NCBI RefSeq assembly: GCF_027257955.1
Contig: NZ_JANZNQ010000012.1
Location: 62,001-126,000 of the forward strand
Length of the DNA stretch: 64,000 bases
Direction: 5' to 3'
Source: Zhongshania aquatica
GTDB lineage: Bacteria > Pseudomonadota > Gammaproteobacteria > Pseudomonadales > Spongiibacteraceae
Positions within the stretch are counted from its first letter, which is position 1. The number at the start of each line of letters is the position of its first letter. The notes under the pieces were generated by a model that saw only the letters and a list, made by a program, of their open reading frames with translations, did no database searches and was not told the DNA's origin. The translations under genes and the position numbers were made by a program. Shown piece after piece: positions 28,673 through 37,051 of this stretch.

Positions 28673-29989
28673 ATGAAAAGTCGTAATTCCTTTAAGGCTT
28701 TGGCTAAGCACAGCAGTATTGTGTTGGCCGCCGCGACGCTGTCGTTAAGCGCCTCGATTGCACAAGCCGCAGACACTATTAAAGTTGGTGTGTTGCATTC
28801 CCTTTCCGGCACGATGGCAATCAGTGAAACAACACTGAAAGATACCGTGTTAATGCTAATTGAAGATCAGAACAAAAAAGGTGGCATTTTAGGTAAGAAG
28901 TTGGAAGCGGTTGTTGTCGATCCCGCGTCGAACTGGCCTTTGTTCGCAGAAAAAGCAAAAGAATTATTAGACAAAGACAAGGTTGATGTCATTTTTGGTT
29001 GCTGGACGTCGGTTTCTCGTAAATCAGTTTTGCCAGTTATCGAAGAATTAAACGGACTACTGTTTTACCCGGTTCAATATGAAGGTGAAGAATCGTCTAA
29101 AAATGTTTTTTACACAGGCGCCGCTCCCAATCAGCAAGCGATTCCTGCGGTTGATTATTTAATGAGTGATGCGGGTGGTTCAGTTAAGCGCTGGGTGCTG
29201 GCCGGTACGGATTATGTTTATCCACGTACTACCAACAAGATTCTTGAAGCGTACTTAAAGAGCAAAGGTGTTGCTGAAGAAGATATTATGATCAACTACA
29301 CGCCATTTGGTCATTCGGATTGGCAAACCATTGTTTCTGATATTAAAAAATTCGGTTCGCAAGGCAAGAAAACGGCGGTGGTTTCTACCATCAACGGTGA
29401 TGCTAACGTGCCTTTTTATAAAGAGCTGGCGAACCAGGGTATGTCTGCTGAAGATATTCCGGTTGTGGCCTTCTCCGTTGGTGAAGAAGAGCTTAGCGGT
29501 TTTGACACCGGGCCACTAGTTGGCCATCTAGCGGCGTGGAACTACTTCATGAGCGCTGATGCAGAAGCCAACGATGAGTTTATTGATAAGTGGATTGCCT
29601 ATATTGGCGATGACAAGCGTGTTACCAATGATCCAATGGAAGCAACTTACATTGGCTTTAATATGTGGGTAAAAGCGGTTGAGAAAGCCGGTACTACCGA
29701 TGTTGATAAAGTGTCTGCTGCCATTATTGGTATTAGCGTACCTAACTTGACCGGTGGCGTTGCAACGATGCTACCTAATCACCATTTAACTAAGCCAGTG
29801 CTTATCGGTGAGATTCAGGAAAACGGTCAGTTTGATATTGTGTGGCAAACTAAAGGTGCTGTTCCTGGTGATGCATGGACTGACTTCCTTCCAGAAAGTG
29901 CCAAACTGACGGCGGATTGGCAAGATCCGAAAATCATGTGTGGTAACTACAATACTGAAACTAAAAAGTGTTCAGGTCAAAACTACTAG
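28673..29989 (+). CDS. urtA: Urea ABC transporter substrate-binding protein UrtA
   Basis: The periplasmic binding protein of the high-affinity urea transporter. A 438-residue precursor with a signal peptide ending ASIAQA-AD. The mature part has IKVGVLHSLSGTMAISETTLKD, ASNWPLFAEKA, GCWTSVSRKSVLPV and FYPVQYEGEESSKNVFYTGA, presented as separate motifs, which are diagnostic of UrtA rather than branched-chain amino-acid binders. It is the first gene behind a sigma54 promoter. A strong hairpin in the 78 bp before urtB probably makes urtA more abundant than the membrane genes. Confidence 0.96.
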   Translation: MKSRNSFKALAKHSSIVLAAATLSLSASIAQAADTIKVGVLHSLSGTMAISETTLKDTVLMLIEDQNKKGGILGKKLEAVVVDPASNWPLFAEKAKELLDKDKVDVIFGCWTSVSRKSVLPVIEELNGLLFYPVQYEGEESSKNVFYTGAAPNQQAIPAVDYLMSDAGGSVKRWVLAGTDYVYPRTTNKILEAYLKSKGVAEEDIMINYTPFGHSDWQTIVSDIKKFGSQGKKTAVVSTINGDANVPFYKELANQGMSAEDIPVVAFSVGEEELSGFDTGPLVGHLAAWNYFMSADAEANDEFIDKWIAYIGDDKRVTNDPMEATYIGFNMWVKAVEKAGTTDVDKVSAAIIGISVPNLTGGVATMLPNHHLTKPVLIGEIQENGQFDIVWQTKGAVPGDAWTDFLPESAKLTADWQDPKIMCGNYNTETKKCSGQNY

Positions 29990-30030
29990 TCCAATAAAAA
30001 GCCCTTCTTAGTAAGGCTTTCATCAACGTT

Positions 30031-30056
30031 GCCCCGTCACTGCAAGGTGCCGGGGC
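30031..30056 (+). terminator. Intercistronic stem-loop between urtA and urtB
   Basis: GCCCCG-T-CAC pairs with GTG-C-CGGGGC around a 6 nt loop. No T tract follows, so it is better read as an RNA-stabilising or attenuating hairpin than a full terminator. A smaller hairpin (GCCTT/AAGGC-like) precedes it. Confidence 0.6.
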
Positions 30057-30067
30057 CTTGATCGTAA

Positions 30068-31732
30068 ATGGATGTTTCCATGAAGCACAGTCATGTTTTT
30101 CGCATGCTTGTTTTGACGCTTTCCCTATTATTTTCTCTTCAGGGAGTTCAAGCAGAACAAGTTGTATTAGAGAGTGAGGCCGATAGCGCGCTGCTGTTGA
30201 ATCAGCTAATTTCGGCAAGCTCCACATCAGACAAAATTAATCTTATTAACCTTATTGCTAGCTCGAATTTGTCGCAGCGATCAGCGGTGCTCAACGCATT
30301 GCAAGATGGCCAACTGTACTACACAAAAAGCGACGAGAAACTGGTTTATGCAATAACGCACCCCGATGGTTATCAAATTACGTCTGTCATTAGCGGCGAA
30401 GATCTGGGTGTAATCGGAAATCGTAAAGTTAGAAAGATTAGTATTAATAATGAATTGCGTGCCGTGCTGCGCGGGGTTTTAGCGGAATTATCTTTGCGTA
30501 GTGACGATGTTGCTGAGCGCCTAAAAGCCGCCAAGGATTTGATTCGTAGCCCGGCGGCTGAATTTCTGCCCGCCATTGAGCGGGCAAAGGCGGTAGAAAC
30601 CAGCGCGCGAGTTTTAGAGTCCTTAAATATTGCCGCCGCGATGGTTAATTTAAATTCTGATCAGCAATTATTAAGATTGGATGCAATTGAATCTTTTCGT
30701 GGCACATTGGATACCGATGCTATGTCGATACTGGCAGGTATGCAATTAAAAGATAGCGATGGTAATTACACTGAGAAAGATGACTTGGTGAGAGAGTCCG
30801 CCGCTGCCGTATTAACTGAAATGCGCAGCAAGGCTGAAATTTATAAAGTAATAGAGAATACATTCTTTGGTTTAAGCCTCGGCTCGGTCTTGTTGCTTAC
30901 CGCAGTGGGGTTAGCTATTACCTTCGGTGTTATGGGCGTTATTAATATGGCCCATGGCGAAATGATGATGCTTGGCGCGTACACCACCTACGTTATTCAA
31001 TTGTTGATGCCAAACTATATTGATTACTCAATTATCGTTGCAATTCCCGCGGCATTTTTGGTCTCGGGTTTGGTGGGTATTGTGATTGAGCGAGGTATTA
31101 TTCGACATCTTTACGGCCGCCCGCTCGAGACATTACTGGCAACCTTTGGTGTGAGTTTGATACTGCAGCAAGCGGTGAGAAGTATTTTCTCGCCACTAAA
31201 TAAATCCGTCAGCGCGCCAAGTTGGTTGAGCGGATCCTGGGAAATAAACGGCGCCTTATCGCTAACCTATAATCGTCTCTACATTATTATTTTTAGTTTA
31301 GTCGTTTTGCTCATGCTGGTTTTCTTGCTAAAGAAAACATTTGTTGGTCTGCAAATGCGAGCGGTTACGCAGAATCGTGCGATGGCCAATTCAATGGGTA
31401 TTCGTACCGGATGGGTTGATGCGCTTACCTTCGGATTAGGTTCGGGTATTGCGGGTATTGCCGGTGTCGCACTTAGTCAGTTAACCAATGTGGGCCCCAA
31501 CTTAGGTCAGTCATACATCATTGATTCTTTCATGGTGGTGGTATTTGGGGGGGTGGGCAATCTATTCGGTACCTTCTTTGCGGCCATGAGCCTTGGTGTT
31601 GCGAATAAATTTTTAGAACCCTTTGCAGGTGCGGTACTAGCGAAAATATTTGTACTGGTTTTCATCATTCTATTCATTCAGTGGCGTCCGAGGGGATTAT
31701 TTGCCCTCAAAGGCCGCTCGGTAGAGGATTAA
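30068..31732 (+). CDS. urtB: Urea ABC transporter permease UrtB
   Basis: One of the two membrane permeases of the urea transporter. The 554 residues start with a signal-like hydrophobic stretch (VLTLSLLFSLQGVQA). A helical, HEAT-like extension of about 230 residues follows, as in proteobacterial UrtB. The LivH-like permease domain begins near LSLGSVLLLTAVGLAITFGVMG and includes NMAHGEMMMLGAYT and FGLGSGIAGIAGVALSQL. ATG 30068 or ATG 30080 (MKHSHVF) could be the start. It is followed by urtC after 6 bp. Confidence 0.94.
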   Translation: MDVSMKHSHVFRMLVLTLSLLFSLQGVQAEQVVLESEADSALLLNQLISASSTSDKINLINLIASSNLSQRSAVLNALQDGQLYYTKSDEKLVYAITHPDGYQITSVISGEDLGVIGNRKVRKISINNELRAVLRGVLAELSLRSDDVAERLKAAKDLIRSPAAEFLPAIERAKAVETSARVLESLNIAAAMVNLNSDQQLLRLDAIESFRGTLDTDAMSILAGMQLKDSDGNYTEKDDLVRESAAAVLTEMRSKAEIYKVIENTFFGLSLGSVLLLTAVGLAITFGVMGVINMAHGEMMMLGAYTTYVIQLLMPNYIDYSIIVAIPAAFLVSGLVGIVIERGIIRHLYGRPLETLLATFGVSLILQQAVRSIFSPLNKSVSAPSWLSGSWEINGALSLTYNRLYIIIFSLVVLLMLVFLLKKTFVGLQMRAVTQNRAMANSMGIRTGWVDALTFGLGSGIAGIAGVALSQLTNVGPNLGQSYIIDSFMVVVFGGVGNLFGTFFAAMSLGVANKFLEPFAGAVLAKIFVLVFIILFIQWRPRGLFALKGRSVED

Positions 31733-31738
31733 TCAGTC

Positions 31739-32899
31739 ATGATAAATACCAAAATATTTGAACACAGCGCAATTGGTCGCTTATTGCTGGCTGACAAAGC
31801 GGGCCGCTATTTAATTGCAGTTTTACTAGCAGCAATGGTGTTAGTACCGCTGTGCAATTTAATTATGCCGGAGGGCAGCTTTCTCTATGTACCCACCTAT
31901 GTTGTAGTGTTGTTAGGTAAGTATCTTTGCTACGCCTTATTGGCCTTGGCGCTGGATTTAATATGGGGTTACTGCGGCATTCTTAGTCTTGGCCACGGTG
32001 CATTTTTTGCCTTGGGTGGTTATGCCATGGGTATGCACCTGATGCGCCAAATTGGTGAGCGCGGTGTCTACGGTAACGCTGAATTACCTGATTTTATGGT
32101 GTTTTTAAATTGGACCGAGTTGCCGTGGTATTGGTATGGATTTGATAACTTCTTCTTCTCCATGTTCATGGTCGCCTTGGTTCCTGCGGTGCTGGCCTTT
32201 GTGTTTGGTTGGTTGGCGTTTCGGTCGCGGGTAACTGGCGTTTATTTATCGATTATTACTCAGGCGATGACCTATGCCTTGTTGCTGGCTTTTTTCCGAA
32301 ATGACATGGGTTTTGGCGGTAATAATGGTCTAACTGATTTTAAAGATATTCTCGGTTTTAGTTTGCAGTCTGATGTGACTCGCTGTGTGCTGTTTGCGCT
32401 ATCCGCATTGAGCGTCGTACTGGCTTACGTTCTTTGCCGCGCCATAGTAAGCAGTAAGTATGGGCGGGTGTTGGTGGCAATTCGGGATGCAGAAAGTCGT
32501 ACTCGGTTCATGGGTTATCGCGTCGAGCACTTTAAGTTATTTGTGTTTGTGGTGTCGGCTATTCTGGCAGGTATTGCTGGTGCCTTGTACGTGCCTCAGG
32601 TGGGCATTATTAACCCCGGTGAGTTCGGTCCGATTAACTCAATAGAAATTGTTATTTGGGTGGCTATTGGCGGTCGCGGAACGTTGTTCGGTGCAGTTAT
32701 TGGCGCAGTGGCGGTGAACTATGCGAAAACTTATTTCACCGGTGCCTTCCCAGAGGTCTGGCTATTTATGCTTGGCACTTTGTTTGTGATCAGCACTTTG
32801 TATTTGCCGAAAGGAATCGTTGGTGTGGTGACCCAAATGCGTGAGCGACGTGCAGAACGGAATGCGACCTCAACGCCAGAACAGGGGGCAGAGTCATGA
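31739..32899 (+). CDS. urtC: Urea ABC transporter permease UrtC
   Basis: The second, LivM-like permease of the urea transporter, 386 residues. It has about eight to nine membrane segments, the LIWGYCGILSLGHGAFFALGGYAMG region (as consecutive motifs), RSRVTGVYLSIITQAMT, and the EAA-like loop LVAIRDAESRTRFMGY. WVAIGGRGTLFGAVIGA near the end is typical. The stop overlaps the urtD ATG by 4 bases. Confidence 0.95.
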   Translation: MINTKIFEHSAIGRLLLADKAGRYLIAVLLAAMVLVPLCNLIMPEGSFLYVPTYVVVLLGKYLCYALLALALDLIWGYCGILSLGHGAFFALGGYAMGMHLMRQIGERGVYGNAELPDFMVFLNWTELPWYWYGFDNFFFSMFMVALVPAVLAFVFGWLAFRSRVTGVYLSIITQAMTYALLLAFFRNDMGFGGNNGLTDFKDILGFSLQSDVTRCVLFALSALSVVLAYVLCRAIVSSKYGRVLVAIRDAESRTRFMGYRVEHFKLFVFVVSAILAGIAGALYVPQVGIINPGEFGPINSIEIVIWVAIGGRGTLFGAVIGAVAVNYAKTYFTGAFPEVWLFMLGTLFVISTLYLPKGIVGVVTQMRERRAERNATSTPEQGAES

Positions 32900-33675
32900 G
32901 CGCAGTCGTAAAGAGCCCTGGTTTTCATAGTGACGAAATTCAGAGCATGTTGTACCTAAGCGGTGTGACGAAAAGCTTTGATGGCTTTAAGGCGATTAAT
33001 AATTTATCGCTGGATATTGCGCCCGGTGAGTTGCGAGCGATTATTGGTCCGAATGGGGCGGGTAAAAGTACCATGATGGATATCATTACAGGTAAGACGC
33101 GGCCCGACACCGGGCAAGTTAGATTTCAAGACAGTATTGATCTCACTCAATATGACGAAGCGGATATTGCTAATCTTGGTATTGGTCGTAAGTTTCAGAA
33201 ACCAACAGTGGTAGAAACGCTAACGGTATGGGAGAACGTCGAGCTGGCCCTGGCGGGCACACGCAGTGTTATGCGTGCCTTGTTTCATAAGTTGAGTGCC
33301 GAGCAGGCAGACAAAATTACCGACGTTATTCAGTTGGTAGGTTTGAAGGCGAAAACCGGCGACCTAGCAGGTAGCCTGTCACATGGCCAGAAGCAATGGT
33401 TAGAAATAGGCATGTTGATTGTGCAGGGGCCGGAGTTATTGCTGGTCGACGAACCTGCTGCGGGAATGACTGATCATGAAACCATGGAAACCGCTGCGCT
33501 GCTAAAAGAAATTAATAAGGATCATACCGTTGTGGTAGTTGAGCACGATATGGATTTTATTAAGGCGCTGGATAGCAAGGTTACCGTCTTACACGAGGGC
33601 AGTGTTTTAGCTGAGGGGAGGTTAGAAGTCGTGTCTGCTAATCCCCGAGTTATCGAAGTGTACTTGGGGCGCTGA
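32896..33675 (+). CDS. urtD: Urea ABC transporter ATPase UrtD
   Basis: A LivG-like ABC ATPase of 259 residues. It has Walker A IIGPNGAGKST, the signature SLSHGQKQWLEIG, Walker B LLLVDEPAAGMT, and the switch histidine in VVVVEHDMDF. The short N-terminal extension before LYLSGVTKSFDGFKAI is usual for UrtD. It overlaps urtC and ends 1 bp before urtE, so the four genes urtBCDE are tightly packed. Confidence 0.96.
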   Translation: MSAVVKSPGFHSDEIQSMLYLSGVTKSFDGFKAINNLSLDIAPGELRAIIGPNGAGKSTMMDIITGKTRPDTGQVRFQDSIDLTQYDEADIANLGIGRKFQKPTVVETLTVWENVELALAGTRSVMRALFHKLSAEQADKITDVIQLVGLKAKTGDLAGSLSHGQKQWLEIGMLIVQGPELLLVDEPAAGMTDHETMETAALLKEINKDHTVVVVEHDMDFIKALDSKVTVLHEGSVLAEGRLEVVSANPRVIEVYLGR

Positions 33676-33676
33676 T

Positions 33677-34372
33677 ATGTTGGTAGTTAATGAAATTGAT
33701 CTTTACTACGGCGCCAGTCAGGCGCTGAGAAAAGTTGATGTGGTTGCTGAAAAAGGCCAAGTCACCTGTATTCTTGGTCGCAATGGTGTCGGAAAATCGA
33801 GCTTGGCACGGGCCGTTACCGGTCGCCACCCGATTCGTGGTGGCAGCATTATATGGGAGAACAAAGATATCAGTGCGATGGGCCCAGCGGATCGCGCGCG
33901 CGCGGGTATTGCTTACGTACCGCAGGGGCGGGAAGTGTTTTCTCAGCTGACCGTGCAGGAGAATCTATATACCGGCTACGCACCGCTTAAACGCAGTCAG
34001 CGCAGCATTAGCCCAGAGATATTCGATTTATTTCCCGTGTTAAAAAGTATGTTGCGACGGCGGGGTGGTGATTTGTCCGGTGGCCAACAGCAGCAACTCG
34101 CTATAGCGCGGGCTTTAATTACCCGACCAAGGTTGTTGGTGCTGGATGAGCCGACCGAAGGCATTCAGCCGTCGATTATTAAAGATATTCAAAACGTAAT
34201 TTCTATACTGCGTCAGCAGGGCGAAATGGCCATTGTGTTAGTTGAGCAATATTTTGATTTTGCTCGGGCTTTAGCTGACAACTACGCGGTAATGGATCGT
34301 GGTGAAGTCATTATGTCGGGGCGCGGTGACGAAATGATCGAAGAAGATGTGCGCCGGCATATGACGGTATAG
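33677..34372 (+). CDS. urtE: Urea ABC transporter ATPase UrtE
   Basis: A LivF-like ABC ATPase of 231 residues and the second nucleotide-binding subunit of the urea importer. Walker A is LGRNGVGKSSLAR, the signature is DLSGGQQQQLAIARAL, Walker B is LLVLDEPTEGIQPS, and the H-loop position reads VLVEQYFDFA, with Gln where many ABC ATPases have His. That substitution is normal in LivF/UrtE proteins. It is the last transporter gene; 74 bp later comes the glycine-rich exported protein. Confidence 0.95.
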   Translation: MLVVNEIDLYYGASQALRKVDVVAEKGQVTCILGRNGVGKSSLARAVTGRHPIRGGSIIWENKDISAMGPADRARAGIAYVPQGREVFSQLTVQENLYTGYAPLKRSQRSISPEIFDLFPVLKSMLRRRGGDLSGGQQQQLAIARALITRPRLLVLDEPTEGIQPSIIKDIQNVISILRQQGEMAIVLVEQYFDFARALADNYAVMDRGEVIMSGRGDEMIEEDVRRHMTV

Positions 34373-34446
34373 GCGCAGGGTTTATACTAGTCGGCAAAGA
34401 TTCTTTTTAGATCCCTTCGCTTTAATCGTTTAAGGAAAATTAACTC

Positions 34447-35358
34447 ATGAAACACCTTGCCATTTTAACGCTTGCGATGGCACCGCTGGCGGGGCTGGCT
34501 GCCGACCTTACAATCCCTGCTGGGAAAACCTATGTTGTTGGTATTGATCAACAGGAGTTAGTGCTCGAAAACCTACGTATTGGCGATGGCGCTAAAATTA
34601 CATTTTCTTCTGCGGTGGTGGGTTGGCGTGTTCAAGCACGGCATGCCTATATTGGTAGCGGTGTAGTGGTTGACGGCAATGGCAGTGCCGGTACGGCAGG
34701 TGATTCAGCAGAAGCCATATCGGTATGCGCAGATGGCGGTGCGGGTGGAAATGGCGGCGACGGCAGTGATGGCGTAGAAATCCGCTTGCAGCTTGGTATT
34801 GAATCCTTAGGCGATATCCAGGTGATGTCTAACGGTGGGAACGGTGGGAACGGTGGTGTTGGTGGCGCTGGCGGCGATGGCGCTGACGTGAGTGAAAATT
34901 GTGATCTCGCTGCCGGTGGCGAAGGTGGAAGTGGCGGTGATGGCGGAGAGGGCGGCCGAGGCGGTGATGTCACTATTCTTTATCAGGTTCTTGGCAAATC
35001 CGTTGCTGGCGATGATCTACTTAAGCGAATAGCGATTCGTAGTGAAGGCGGTTCCGGTGGAAACGGGGGGGATGCGGGTTCTGGTGGTGCGGGCGCTGGC
35101 GGCTACTACGTTAACAAGAAAACGCTGACAGGTAACCGAAAGTGGGTTGAGGGCGGCGATGGCGGACTAGCGGGTAACCCAGGTTCGGCTGGATCGGCGG
35201 GCAATCCTGGGCGAATATTAGTGGATCAATTAATATTATCGTCAACGCAGCCTATCGAGGTGAGATCATCGACAACAACTATTTTGGAGTTACAGAGACA
35301 GATTGAGCGTTTGCGTGTTCGTGTTGAGAAGTTAGAGGCTAATGCCACTCGGCAATGA
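34447..35358 (+). CDS. Exported glycine-rich protein, candidate polyglycine-II bundle with C-terminal coiled coil
   Basis: I do not recognise a named family. The 303-residue precursor has a signal peptide (MKHLAILTLAMAPLAGLAA). A short beta-rich region follows, then five glycine-rich tracts at about 97-108, 129-146, 157-173, 201-219 and 236-255, with GGxGGx periodicity (for example NGGNGGNGG), separated by hydrophobic beta-like linkers. Residues 277-299 form a charged heptad helix (LELQRQIERLRVRVEKLEA). Two cysteines (94 and 152) could pair. Regular GGx tracts are known to pack as polyglycine-II bundles in snow-flea antifreeze protein and some phage adhesin tips. AAGGA precedes the ATG. It sits between urtE and a terminator, so it is probably read from the urt promoter. 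Confidence 0.75.
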   Translation: MKHLAILTLAMAPLAGLAADLTIPAGKTYVVGIDQQELVLENLRIGDGAKITFSSAVVGWRVQARHAYIGSGVVVDGNGSAGTAGDSAEAISVCADGGAGGNGGDGSDGVEIRLQLGIESLGDIQVMSNGGNGGNGGVGGAGGDGADVSENCDLAAGGEGGSGGDGGEGGRGGDVTILYQVLGKSVAGDDLLKRIAIRSEGGSGGNGGDAGSGGAGAGGYYVNKKTLTGNRKWVEGGDGGLAGNPGSAGSAGNPGRILVDQLILSSTQPIEVRSSTTTILELQRQIERLRVRVEKLEANATRQ

Positions 35359-35377
35359 TGTTATGAGAGTTTTGTTT

Positions 35378-35406
35378 AAAAGGGATGTCCTGTGGCATCC
35401 CTTTTT
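35378..35406 (+). terminator. Rho-independent terminator after the glycine-rich gene
   Basis: AAAGGGATG pairs with CATCCCTTT around an 8 nt loop, followed by T5. It closes the urt transcript. Confidence 0.85.
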
Positions 35407-35455
35407 GCATTCTGGAGAGTAAAAAAGTCGGGTTTAGCTAAAAATTAGTGCGTGC

Positions 35456-35470
35456 GCATTATTTTGGTGC
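35456..35470 (+). promoter_or_regulatory. NtrC-like site upstream of the porin gene
   Basis: GCATT-ATTTT-GGTGC matches GCAYY-N5-RGTGC with one difference. It is about 330 bp upstream of the predicted sigma54 start, which is far but workable for an enhancer. A separate 20 bp inverted repeat (AGCAC...GTGCT, about 35629-35648) lies between. Confidence 0.5.
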
Positions 35471-35767
35471 GAAAGCCTTCGGTGCATCGCCTAGCTATAT
35501 CGGGAGAATATTTATTTTTTATCTATCTAAATGTTTTTAAAGGAATTTTCTTCATTTCGAAAAGGCTTTTTTAAAATGCTAATGCTACATAGCTCTTAAC
35601 TTGTGCATTTTATTGAGGCGTTCAATGAAGCACATTTTGGAAAGTGCTCTATATTTGAGCGTAACCATAGGAGGAAGGGAGGTCTTGTAATGCGCCAGTA
35701 ACTAGCAACGTTATAACTTGCGAGTAAGGTTGTTCTAGGTTGTTGTTTTTAATAATAAAAAATGAAG

Positions 35768-35784
35768 TTGGCATTGAAAGTGCT
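35768..35784 (+). promoter_or_regulatory. Sigma54 promoter of the porin (and possibly glnK-amtB)
   Basis: TTGGCAT at -24 and GTGCT at -12 have GG (35770-35771) and GC (35782-35783) exactly 10 bp apart. Start expected near 35795, 48 bp before the porin ATG. Confidence 0.8.
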
Positions 35785-35842
35785 AAAGCTTGAGCAGGAT
35801 TGTGCTTGATCACTTTCTTATACCTTAGTGGAGACTAAAGAC

Positions 35843-36556
35843 ATGAAAACAATGAAAACCTTAATCGCTGCAAGTGTTGCAGCTGCTTCAATGACTATGA
35901 TTGCCGCTCCAGCTTCGGCTGAGTTAAGCGCAAGTGCTGGTGTCGCAAGTTCATACTTGTGGCGCGGATATGATTTGTCTGGTTCGGGCGGTACTCCTGC
36001 CGTTTACGGTGACATTTCATACAGCATGAGCGGTTTCTACGCTGGTGTGTGGGCATCGAGTGGTGACACGTCTTTCGGTACCGAATATGACTTGTTCGCA
36101 GGTTATGGTATGGAAGTTGGAGGCGTGAGTTTTGATTTAAATTTCACAAACTACGTTTACCCAGGCACTGGTGCTGCGACGTTAGACGGCGAAGCAGATT
36201 TCGGTGACTTCTCTGAAGTAATTTTCTCAGTTGGTGTGGGTTCATTTGGCGCAAGCATCTACAAGCAGATTGCTGGTGTTAACGAAGATTACATGTACTT
36301 TACGTTGAGCTATGACATCGGCCAGTTCTCATTCTTGTACGGTATGCATGATGGTCTTACTGATGGCACTGTGGTAAATGGTAAAACTTTGGACGGTGAA
36401 ACCGAGTCGCATATCAACGTGACTTATTCTTACAACGATAACTTATCGTTTACTTTGAGCCAGTTTGTTGACGGCGAAGATAATGTTAATGCTTTTGCTG
36501 GTGGCGAAGACGACCTGAAATTCGTAGTTTCTTACAGCCTACCTATTTCTATGTAA
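35843..36556 (+). CDS. TorF-family putative outer-membrane porin
   Basis: A 237-residue precursor with a signal peptide (MKTMKTLIAASVAAASMTMIAAPASA). A beta-barrel-like sequence follows: alternating hydrophobic strands, many aromatic residues at strand ends, and a C-terminal strand KFVVSYSLPIS. SSYLWRGYDLSGSGGTPAVYGDISY near the N-terminus is typical of the TIGR02001/TorF family. These proteins are common next to glnK-amtB in marine proteobacteria, so passage of small nitrogen compounds is a fair inference; substrate is not shown. ATG 35843 has GGAG 9 bases upstream. It is controlled by a sigma54 promoter. Confidence 0.85.
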   Translation: MKTMKTLIAASVAAASMTMIAAPASAELSASAGVASSYLWRGYDLSGSGGTPAVYGDISYSMSGFYAGVWASSGDTSFGTEYDLFAGYGMEVGGVSFDLNFTNYVYPGTGAATLDGEADFGDFSEVIFSVGVGSFGASIYKQIAGVNEDYMYFTLSYDIGQFSFLYGMHDGLTDGTVVNGKTLDGETESHINVTYSYNDNLSFTLSQFVDGEDNVNAFAGGEDDLKFVVSYSLPISM

Positions 36557-36562
36557 TACCCC

Positions 36563-36588
36563 AGCCGGCGGCATTTTTGTCGCCGGCT
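36563..36588 (+). terminator. Stem-loop between the porin gene and glnK
   Basis: AGCCGGCG pairs with CGCCGGCT around a 10 nt loop that contains T5; only a weak T run follows. It may be a leaky terminator that lets some transcripts into glnK-amtB, because no separate strong promoter is visible before glnK. Confidence 0.65.
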
Positions 36589-36597
36589 ATTTCTTAA

Positions 36598-36981
<384 letters not shown>

Positions 36982-37051
36982 TTCTACGGTCGCGGTTTGT
37001 GTTAACTAAATTAATTAAAAGATTTAACTCTTTCCCTTTGGAGGGCATGTG

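Noticed and set aside
34820-34870. CRISPR-like short tandem repeats
   Set aside because: They are in-frame GGTGGGAAC codon repeats of the glycine-rich gene with no spacers.
34647-34973. A 108-codon minus-strand frame rich in Pro and Ser opposite the glycine-rich gene
   Set aside because: Its composition is the mirror of the GGN-rich codons on the other strand; it has no start context or family match.
35629-35648. AGCAC...GTGCT inverted repeat as a further NtrC site
   Set aside because: The half-sites are three bases too far apart for the NtrC consensus; kept only as an unexplained palindrome.
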